In this document: in pieces, positions 1-4,925 of the stretch
How the letters are laid out: each line of letters starts with the position of its first letter
How positions within the stretch are numbered: the stretch's first letter is position 1
NCBI GenBank assembly: GCA_036509215.1
Contig: DATCGA010000424.1
Location: 1 to 6,364, forward strand
DNA from: Trebonia sp036509215
GTDB taxonomy: Bacteria > Actinomycetota > Actinomycetes > Streptosporangiales > Streptosporangiaceae
Reading direction: 5' to 3'
DNA: 6,364 bases
Notes under the pieces: generated by a model
Told to the model about the DNA's origin: nothing
The model's database searches: none
The model's input: only the letters and a program-made list of their open reading frames with translations
Program-made: the position numbers and the translations under genes

Positions 1-379
1 CCGCCACGCCGGCCCCGCCACCGCCGCCGTGACCGTGCGCTACGCCGCGGATCACCTGGCCGTCGAGGTCACGGACACCGGTTGCGGCCTCTCCTCGTCG
101 GTCGCGGAGACCGCGTTCGCGGCCTTCCTCGCGACCGGCACCGGCGCCGGGCACGGCCTGCGCGGCATGCGCGAGCGCGCCGCCGCCGCCGGCGGCGCCA
201 TCGAGATCGGCCCGATCCCCGACGGGGGCTTCCGGGTCGCCGCCCGCTTCCCGCACGACGCCGACCCCGACGCCGACATCGACGCCGACGACGACGCCCA
301 ACCCGAAACGGCAGCGCACGCGCCGCCGCCGGCCCGCGACGCCTCCGCCGGCGGCGGGCAGCTGGGCGGCCGCCGGTGA
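1..379 (+). CDS. Sensor histidine kinase, NarL/DesK type, C-terminal fragment (ATPase domain)
   Basis: The gene enters from the left edge in the frame starting at base 2, leaving 125 visible residues. It is the end of a two-component sensor kinase, which autophosphorylates on histidine and passes phosphate to the regulator encoded next. The first residues, RHAGPATA, fit the end of the N box of HisKA_3-linked ATPase domains. The G1 box DTGCGL lies at 74-91 and the G2 box GTGAGHGLRGMRER at 137-178, followed by the family-typical GG(F)RVAARFP ending. The phospho-accepting histidine and any sensor domain lie outside the window, so the stimulus is unknown. After the ATPase fold there is a low-complexity tail of about 40 residues, first Asp/Ala-rich (257-298) and then Ala/Pro/Gly-rich. 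The stop codon overlaps the GTG of the response regulator (GTGA, 376-379), so translation is probably coupled. The family call is firm; the ligand cannot be inferred. Confidence 0.93.
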   Translation, partial: RHAGPATAAVTVRYAADHLAVEVTDTGCGLSSSVAETAFAAFLATGTGAGHGLRGMRERAAAAGGAIEIGPIPDGGFRVAARFPHDADPDADIDADDDAQPETAAHAPPPARDASAGGGQLGGRR

Positions 380-1098
380 TCCGGGTGCTCCTGGCCGACG
401 ACCAGGCGCTGATCCGGGCCGGGTTCCGGGTGCTGCTCGAGGCGGCCGGAGACATTGAGGTCGTCGGCGAGGCGGTCAACGGCGAGCAGGCGGTTGCCCT
501 GGCCCGCGCCGAGCGTCCCGATGTGATCCTGATGGACATCCGGATGCCCGAGGTCGACGGCCTCGAGGCCACCCGCCGGATCGCCGCCGACGGCGACCTG
601 GCCGGGGTGCGGGTCGTCATCTTGACCACGTTCGAGACCGACGATTACGTCTACCAGGCGCTCCGGGCCGGCGCGGGCGGCTTCCTGGTCAAGGACGCCG
701 AGCCGGAGGATCTGATCCGCGCCGTCCGGGTTGTCGCCAGGGGCGAGGCGCTGCTGTCCCCGAGCGTCACCCGGCGCCTGATCGCGACGTTCGCCGGCCG
801 CGCCCCGGTGGCCGGGCTTGGCGGCGGTCCGGGTCCCGCAGTCGGCGGCCGCGGCCAGAGCCGCCCGCAGCCCGGGAGGGACCTGTCCCGGATCACCGAG
901 CGCGAGCGTGAGGTCCTGTCGCTGGTCGCCGAAGGGCTGTCCAACGATGAGATCGCGACCCGCCTCTACCTCAGCCCGCTCACCACGAAGACGCACGTCA
1001 GCCACATCATGACCAAGCTCGACGCCCGCGACCGCGCCCAGCTCGTCGTCATCGCCTACGAATCCGGCCTGGTCATCCCCGGCAACGCCGGAACCTAA
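376..1098 (+). CDS. NarL/LuxR-family two-component response regulator
   Basis: This is a 240-residue DNA-binding response regulator, the usual family length. The GTG at 376 is chosen because it places the canonical receiver start (IRVLLADDQ) at the N-terminus and overlaps the kinase stop by 4 bp. The receiver domain covers residues 1 to about 120: acidic pair D8/D9, phospho-accepting D54 in LMDIRMP, conserved Thr in ILTTF (T84), and K106 in FLVKD. A Gly/Pro-rich linker (about 140-168) joins it to a LuxR-type helix-turn-helix (about 171-235), with ITEREREVLSLVAEGLSNDEIA and a recognition-helix region around TTKTHVSHIMTKL. The ending ARDRAQLVVIAYESGLV is typical of actinobacterial members. It probably forms one operon with the kinase and regulates transcription on phosphorylation. 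Its targets cannot be read from this window. No clear Shine-Dalgarno sequence precedes the start, which fits translational coupling. Confidence 0.96.
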   Translation: MIRVLLADDQALIRAGFRVLLEAAGDIEVVGEAVNGEQAVALARAERPDVILMDIRMPEVDGLEATRRIAADGDLAGVRVVILTTFETDDYVYQALRAGAGGFLVKDAEPEDLIRAVRVVARGEALLSPSVTRRLIATFAGRAPVAGLGGGPGPAVGGRGQSRPQPGRDLSRITEREREVLSLVAEGLSNDEIATRLYLSPLTTKTHVSHIMTKLDARDRAQLVVIAYESGLVIPGNAGT

Positions 1099-1142
1099 GC
1101 CCCCGCCACAAGCACCGGCGATCTCTTCCAGGCCAGCCTGCA

Positions 1143-1206
1143 CCCCGAATTATCGTGCGACAAAAGGACCGGAAAACGTACTCTAACGTCGCACGATAAT
1201 TCGGGG
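1143..1206. repeat. Perfect 19-bp inverted repeat with 26-nt spacer (palindromic element or bidirectional terminator)
   Basis: The left arm is ccccgaattatcgtgcgac (1143-1161) and the right arm is its exact reverse complement (1188-1206), with no mismatch. The spacer (1162-1187) is AT-richer than the surroundings and includes AAAAGG-ACC-GGAAAA, a mirror repeat. The element lies between the convergent ends of the response regulator (stop at 1098) and uppP (stop at 1230), so a transcript from either side would fold into a long stem-loop. A bidirectional terminator is one reading, but the 26-nt loop is long and no T-run follows either arm. The base composition, unlike the neighbouring genes, also fits a dispersed palindromic repeat or MITE-like relic. 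I see no convincing target-site duplication in the flanks and no second copy in this window. The structure is certain; its role is not. Confidence 0.85.
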
Positions 1207-1229
1207 ACGCGTACAACGCGCACCAGGTA

Positions 1230-2783
1230 TTACTTGAGCACCAGGTACGCAAGGCTGCCAAGCCCCGCGATGATGCAGTAATACCCGAACGGGTTCAGCG
1301 ACTTGTCCTCGCTGAAGTACTTCGTAAGGAACCGTATCGACAGGTAGGCGCCGAGCCCGGCGATAATCGAGCCGACGATGATCGGACCGTGCATCCCCTT
1401 GCTGATCGGCCCGGTCAGGTCGGTCGCCTTCAGCGCGCCCGCCGCCAGGATCACCGGCGCTGAGAGCAGGAACGAGTACCGCACCGCGTCCTGGCGGGTC
1501 AGCCCGCGCCCCATGCCGGCCACCGTGACGATGCCGTCGCGGCTGATGCCGGGGAGCAGCGCGAGGATCTGCGCCGCGCCGATGAAGACCGCTCGCTTGT
1601 AGCCGATCGTGGACAGCCGCCGGTCCGCGGCGACCGCCGGGTCGCCCTCCGCGCCGTTCGGCCCCGGCCGTCCGTCGCCGCCCCGTCCGTTGCCAGGCCG
1701 CCCGTCCCCAGGCCGTCCGTCGCCAGGCCGCCCGTGTCGCCCGGCCGGCGGCTGCTGCTGCTGCTGCGCCCAGGGGTCGCCCTGATTGCGCGGGTCGCGT
1801 GCCCCGCGCGGGTCGCCGTCCTGCTGGCGTGCCTGGTCGCGCCAGGCGTCCTGCCCCGGCCCCTGCTGGCCGTCCCACGGCTGCTGCCCGTACGGCGCCT
1901 GCTGCCCGTAACCCGGCCCCCCGGTCGGCTGCTGCGGCTGCCCGCCCCGCGGGTCTCGTCCGTACTGCTCTCGCCCGTACTGCTCGTCCCGGCCCGGCTG
2001 CCCGCCCCGCACCGGCTGCCCGTCAGGCCCGTACTGCCCCCCTCGGATCGGCTGCCCGTCAGGCCCGTACTGCCCGCCCTGGCCGCCCCGCCCATGCCGC
2101 CCGCCGCCGCCTTGCCGCTGCCGGTCGTCCTGCCCGTAGCGCGGGTCCGGCCCCTGCCACTGCTGCTGCCGAGGCTGCTGGGAGTACCCCGGCGGCGGCC
2201 CGTCGGCCGGCCGGCCACCCGGACGCCCGGGACCAGGACCGAAGCCAGGCCCGTCAAAGGCAGGCCGAGGCCCGCCGCCAGGCCCGTCGAACGCCGCCCG
2301 CGTCCCGCCGCCGTCCCGGTCTTGCTTCCGCCGCCGCATCCGCTCGCTCGCCAGCAGGATCAGGCCGTTGATGGCCAGGAACGTCGCCGCGAGCTCGGGC
2401 TTGGCGAACACCTTGATGAATTCCTTCTGCACCACCAGCCCGACAAGGCCCACCGGAATCGTCCCGAGGATGATCATCCAGGCCAGCCGCTGGTCCGGCG
2501 TGGACACCCGGCGCTGCCCGATCGAGGAGAAGAATCCGCGGACGATCCGCAGCCAGTCCCGCCAGAAGAACGCGATCATCGCGATCGCCGTCGCCACGTG
2601 CAGTCCCACGATGAACGCCAGGTACGGCGAGCCGGTGGCCGAGACGTTCAGGGTCTTCGCCCAGCTCCCGCCGATCAGCGCCGGAAGCAGCACGTTGTGC
2701 CCGAGGCTGGAGACCGGGAAGAGCTCGGTCACACCCTGGACGAGTCCGGTCACGACCGCCTGGAGGTATGTGAGGTGGTACAT
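1230..2783 (-). CDS. uppP: Undecaprenyl-diphosphatase (UppP/BacA family) with large low-complexity insertion
   Basis: This 517-residue integral membrane protein is predicted to dephosphorylate undecaprenyl pyrophosphate, recycling the lipid carrier for peptidoglycan and other wall polymers. The N-terminal half has the family motif GVTELFPVSSLGH (E20, S25, S26, H29). The C-terminal half has PGISRDG (411-417, R415) followed by VAGMGRGLTRQDAVRYSFLLSAPVILAAG. Hydrophobic segments lie at about 10-38, 52-74, 100-118, 132-146, 397-412, 435-450, 466-485 and 500-516. Family members are usually about 270-290 residues. The excess is one block of about 235 residues (about 152-388, bases 1620-2330), rich in Gly, Gln, Arg, Pro and Asp and without hydrophobic stretches. 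It follows a basic RMRRRK, so by the positive-inside rule it is probably a cytoplasmic loop. Both enzyme halves stay in the same frame, so this is an insertion, not a frameshift. SRDG and SSLGH replace the commoner SRSG and SSSGH; I believe this is a recurrent actinobacterial variant. The ATG at 2783 has a GGAAGGGG site upstream. Confidence 0.93.
   Translation of the reverse strand: MYHLTYLQAVVTGLVQGVTELFPVSSLGHNVLLPALIGGSWAKTLNVSATGSPYLAFIVGLHVATAIAMIAFFWRDWLRIVRGFFSSIGQRRVSTPDQRLAWMIILGTIPVGLVGLVVQKEFIKVFAKPELAATFLAINGLILLASERMRRRKQDRDGGGTRAAFDGPGGGPRPAFDGPGFGPGPGRPGGRPADGPPPGYSQQPRQQQWQGPDPRYGQDDRQRQGGGGRHGRGGQGGQYGPDGQPIRGGQYGPDGQPVRGGQPGRDEQYGREQYGRDPRGGQPQQPTGGPGYGQQAPYGQQPWDGQQGPGQDAWRDQARQQDGDPRGARDPRNQGDPWAQQQQQPPAGRHGRPGDGRPGDGRPGNGRGGDGRPGPNGAEGDPAVAADRRLSTIGYKRAVFIGAAQILALLPGISRDGIVTVAGMGRGLTRQDAVRYSFLLSAPVILAAGALKATDLTGPISKGMHGPIIVGSIIAGLGAYLSIRFLTKYFSEDKSLNPFGYYCIIAGLGSLAYLVLK
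1659..1733 (-). repeat. Five tandem 15-bp units encoding GRPGD-like pentapeptides
   Basis: Inside the uppP insertion, residues 351-375 read as five consecutive pentapeptides: GRPGD, GRPGD, GRPGN, GRGGD and GRPGP. The DNA is visibly repetitive in 15-bp steps (ccaggccgcccgt and ccaggccgtccgt alternate on the plus strand). A unit length divisible by three lets copies be gained or lost without breaking the reading frame. Confidence 0.85.
1752..1766 (-). repeat. (CAG)5 microsatellite encoding five glutamines
   Basis: Five consecutive CTG triplets on the plus strand read as CAG on the coding strand and encode Q340-Q344 of UppP. This short pure trinucleotide run sits in the low-complexity insertion and is a plausible slippage site that would keep the frame. 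Confidence 0.85.
2007..2078 (-). repeat. Two tandem 36-bp units encoding GGQYGPDGQP(I/V)R
   Basis: Residues 236-247 and 248-259 of UppP are a duplicated 12-residue unit differing only at Ile/Val. At the DNA level 27 bases starting at 2013 recur identically at 2049, a 36-bp period. A third, degenerate partial unit (GGQPGRDEQYG) follows. The near-identity suggests a recent in-frame duplication within the insertion. Confidence 0.88.
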
Positions 2784-2794
2784 AGGGCGTGCCG

Positions 2795-2802
2795 CCCCTT
2801 CC
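2795..2802 (-). promoter_or_regulatory. Ribosome binding site for uppP
   Basis: GGAAGGGG on the minus strand ends 11 nt before the ATG at 2783. It is purine-rich and close to a Shine-Dalgarno match, though the spacing is slightly long. It supports the ATG that places the first membrane helix and the GVTELFP motif in family position. Confidence 0.55.
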
Positions 2803-2859
2803 GTGGTCTCGGGGTTTCAATGCTTCAGCTGGACGGATCGTGCCGACTCCGGCACCCCA

Positions 2860-2895
2860 CGGTTCAACCGGCTCACGCGGCTCACGCGGCTCACC
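2860..2895. repeat. 9-bp tandem repeat, four units, in the uppP upstream region
   Basis: Three units cggctcacg, cggctcacg and cggctcacc (2869-2895) are preceded by a degenerate fourth, cggttcaac (2860-2868). On the minus strand they lie about 75-110 bp upstream of the uppP start, within its likely promoter or leader. The regular 9-bp spacing could be a series of protein-binding half sites or simple slippage. I do not recognise a named operator. Confidence 0.7.
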
Positions 2896-2954
2896 GAGGT
2901 CTGACCTGCCGACAACCAGACCAGACTAGTTGAACGAAGGGGGCGCGGGTGCCG

Positions 2955-2996
2955 ACCGGCGTTCCCCTCATCCCGAAGGATGAGGGGAACGACGGT
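2955..2996. promoter_or_regulatory. Strong hairpin / 30-bp perfect dyad between uppP and fhs
   Basis: The arm gttcccctcatcc (2961-2973) pairs perfectly with ggatgaggggaac (2978-2990) around a 4-nt loop, CGAA on the plus strand and TTCG on the minus strand. One more C-G pair (2960/2991), a G-A mismatch and four further pairs (2955-2958 with 2993-2996) extend the stem to about 18 bp. Read from the minus strand the loop is C(UUCG)G, the exceptionally stable RNA tetraloop. The element would lie in the fhs leader (plus) or the uppP leader (minus), depending on transcription starts. No T-run follows on either side. It could be an RNA structure, a transcription barrier between the divergent genes, or a DNA operator; the sequence alone does not decide. 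Confidence 0.8.
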
Positions 2997-3005
2997 GCCG
3001 CCGCG

Positions 3006-3050
3006 CGAAACACGATTGTGCTTTATTACTAACAATCCGGCCGTAGGTTT
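3006..3050 (+). promoter_or_regulatory. AT-richer patch upstream of fhs, possible promoter
   Basis: This stretch is clearly AT-richer than its surroundings and lies 86-130 bp upstream of the fhs start. TAGGTT at 3044-3049 resembles the actinobacterial -10 form TANNNT. The best -35-like words (TTATTA at 3023, TTGTGC at 3016) are poorly matched or badly spaced. The location is reasonable for the fhs promoter, but the exact boxes are a guess. Confidence 0.25.
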
Positions 3051-3120
3051 GGTCGCGGCGCAGCTAGACAAGCGTCGGCGCGAAGCCAGAATCGCCAGCA
3101 GTAATGCCGTCACTGGGGCC

Positions 3121-3125
3121 GGAGG
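3121..3125 (+). promoter_or_regulatory. Ribosome binding site GGAGG that fixes the fhs start
   Basis: GGAGG stands 10 nt before the ATG at 3136. The same frame is open further upstream to an ATG at 2980, but that start lies inside the hairpin and has no comparable site. The GGAGG therefore favours 3136 (MTMPTALEIARQ), which also gives family-typical length. Confidence 0.8.
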
Positions 3126-3135
3126 ATTACTCGTC

Positions 3136-4833
3136 ATGACGATGCCAACCGCGCTGGAAATCGCGCGCCAGGCCACGCTGAAGCCGATAACGGAAATCGC
3201 CGAGGGCATCGGCATCCCGCCCTGGCTGGTCGAACAGCACGGCGAGCACGTCGCCAAGATCGACCTCACGGCGATCGAAGAACTGCAGGACCGCCCGAAG
3301 GCCAAGTACGTCGTGGTCACCGCGATCACCCCCACCCCGCTGGGCGAGGGCAAGACCACCACCACGATCGGGCTCGGGATGGCGTTCCGGCACATCGGCC
3401 GGACGGCGACGATCGCGATCCGCCAGGCCAGCATGGGGCCGACGTTCGGCATCAAGGGCGGCGCGGCGGGCGGCGGCTACTCCCAGGCGGTCCCGTTCGA
3501 GCTGCTCAACCTGCACCTGACCGGCGACATGCACGCGGTCACGGCCGCCCACAACCAGATCGCGGCGATGGTCGACAACAGCCTCTACCGCGGCAACGAG
3601 TTCGGCCTCGACCTCAATCAGATCACCTGGAAGCGGGTGCTCGACGTCAACGACCGCGCGCTGAGGAACATCGTGATCGGCCTCGGCGCGGCCGGCGACG
3701 GCGTGCCCCGGCAGGCCGGCTTCGACATCACCGCCGCCAGCGAGGTCATGGCCGTGCTCGCGCTGGCCAGGGACCTCAAGGACCTGCGCGCCCGCCTCGG
3801 CCGCATCGTCGTCGGCTACACGAAGTCGGGCGAGCCGGTGACGGCCGAACAGCTCAAGGCGGCCGGCGCGGCGGCCGTGATCATGCGCGAGGCGCTCAAG
3901 CCGAACCTGCTCCAGACGCTGGAGAACACGCCGGTCTTCGTGCACGCCGGTCCCTTCGGCAACATCGCGCACGGCAACAGCAGCGTGGTGGCCGACCTGA
4001 TCGGCATCCACACCGGCGACTTCCTCGTCACCGAGGCCGGGTTCGGAGCCGATATGGGCGCCGAGCGGTTCTTCAACATCAAGTGCCGCGTCTCCGGCCT
4101 CGCCCCGGACGCCGCCGTCGTGGTCGCGACCGTCCGCGCGCTCAAGAGCCACTCGGGCAAGTACCGGGTGGTGGCCGGCCGCCCGCTGCCCGACGGCATG
4201 CTGGCCGAGAACCCCGAGGACGTGCTGCTGGGCGCGGCGAACCTGCGCAAGCAGCTGGAGAACATCCGCGCCCACGGCATCGAGCCGGTCGTCGCGATCA
4301 ACGCGATGCCATCCGACTTCGCGTCCGAGCGCGCCGCGATCGCCGAGGTCGCGGCGTCGATGGGGGTCAGGTCGGCGGTCGGCACGCACTTCGCCGACGG
4401 CGGCCGGGGCGCGGCCGAGATCGCCGAGGCGGTCGCCGAAGCCGCCTCGCAGCCCGCCGATTTCCGTTTCCTCTACCCGGCCGAGGCGTCGCTGAGGGAG
4501 AAGATCGAGGCCATCGCGACCAAGATCTACGGCGCCGACGGCGTGGACTACGCACCGCTGGCCGACCGCCAGCTCGACGGCTACGAGCGGAACGGCTTCG
4601 GGAGCCTCCCGGTCTGCATCGCCAAGACGCAGTACTCGCTGAGCCACGACCCGAGCCTCAAGGGCGCGCCGACCGGCTTCCGGCTCCCGGTCCGCGAGGT
4701 CCGCGCCTCCGTCGGGGCCGGCTTCATCTACCCGATCTGCGGCGACATGCGCACCATGCCCGGCCTGGCGGGCAACCCGGCCGCCGCCTCGATCGACCTG
4801 GACGACGACGGCAACATCGTCGGCCTGTACTGA
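3136..4833 (+). CDS. fhs: Formate-tetrahydrofolate ligase (10-formyl-THF synthetase)
   Basis: This cytosolic enzyme makes 10-formyltetrahydrofolate from formate, tetrahydrofolate and ATP, supplying one-carbon units for purine and formyl-methionine synthesis. At 565 residues it is full length for the family (about 555-560). It shows the N-terminal SD-LEIAR-like start, the ATP-binding loop TPLGEGKTTTT (G70-K73), the signature GIKGGAAGGGY (105-115), HLTGDMHAVTAAHN, and VATVRALKSHSGKY (330-343). The C-terminus is GDMRTMPGLAGNPAAASIDLDDDGNIVGLY-like. Upstream of the signature the motif reads IRQASMGPTFG, where clostridial enzymes have LREPSLGP. The catalytic-region Arg (R96) is kept, but the following Glu is Gln (Q97) and Pro is Ala. 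The second signature has HSG in place of the usual HGG. These differences suggest a divergent, probably actinobacterial, subgroup rather than inactivation. The gene is transcribed alone, divergently from uppP. Confidence 0.97.
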   Translation: MTMPTALEIARQATLKPITEIAEGIGIPPWLVEQHGEHVAKIDLTAIEELQDRPKAKYVVVTAITPTPLGEGKTTTTIGLGMAFRHIGRTATIAIRQASMGPTFGIKGGAAGGGYSQAVPFELLNLHLTGDMHAVTAAHNQIAAMVDNSLYRGNEFGLDLNQITWKRVLDVNDRALRNIVIGLGAAGDGVPRQAGFDITAASEVMAVLALARDLKDLRARLGRIVVGYTKSGEPVTAEQLKAAGAAAVIMREALKPNLLQTLENTPVFVHAGPFGNIAHGNSSVVADLIGIHTGDFLVTEAGFGADMGAERFFNIKCRVSGLAPDAAVVVATVRALKSHSGKYRVVAGRPLPDGMLAENPEDVLLGAANLRKQLENIRAHGIEPVVAINAMPSDFASERAAIAEVAASMGVRSAVGTHFADGGRGAAEIAEAVAEAASQPADFRFLYPAEASLREKIEAIATKIYGADGVDYAPLADRQLDGYERNGFGSLPVCIAKTQYSLSHDPSLKGAPTGFRLPVREVRASVGAGFIYPICGDMRTMPGLAGNPAAASIDLDDDGNIVGLY

Positions 4834-4871
4834 AAATCAAAGACCAAAATCCGCTTATATCGAACGGTCCC

Positions 4872-4888
4872 GGGCGACTCTTCCGCCC
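4872..4888. terminator. Weak hairpin in the convergent gap between fhs and the next gene
   Basis: GGGCG (4872-4876) can pair with CGCCC (4884-4888) around a 7-nt loop. It is the best stem I find in the 92-bp gap between two converging genes, but it is only 5 bp long and has no T-run. The first 30 bases after the fhs stop are AT-rich without forming a hairpin. A terminator is expected here by position; this call is tentative. Confidence 0.2.
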
Positions 4889-4925
4889 AAATTGCCCGCA
4901 GAGGCAGGGAAGGCGGCGCCGGGAA

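Noticed and set aside
52..1143. 363-codon minus-strand frame opposite the kinase and regulator
   Set aside because: Shadow of the two-component genes, whose catalytic motifs are unambiguous. High GC content lengthens antisense frames.
1099..1229. Insertion sequence remnant around the 19-bp inverted repeat
   Set aside because: No transposase frame fits in the spacer and no clear target duplication is visible, so a full insertion sequence is not supported. Only the repeat itself is reported.
1734..2933. 399-codon open frame on the plus strand opposite uppP
   Set aside because: Pro/Leu/Arg-rich translation without domains. It is antisense to the GC-rich, repeat-containing uppP insertion, whose own frame has intact family motifs on both sides.
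2980..3135. N-terminal extension of fhs to the ATG at 2980
   Set aside because: The start lies within the strong hairpin and lacks a ribosome site. The encoded 52 residues do not match the usual fhs N-terminus and have atypical codons, whereas GGAGG precedes 3136.
2991..3135. Riboswitch (for example tetrahydrofolate-sensing) upstream of fhs
   Set aside because: I could not recognise the conserved core of any known riboswitch class in this leader.
2817..3455. 212-codon minus-strand frame covering the divergent region and the start of fhs
   Set aside because: It overlaps the fhs ATP-binding region antisense, reads through the hairpin and the 9-bp repeat, and has no recognisable domain.
3127..4647. 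506-codon minus-strand frame opposite fhs
   Set aside because: Antisense shadow of fhs; low-complexity Asp/Val/Arg/Gly-rich translation with no motif.
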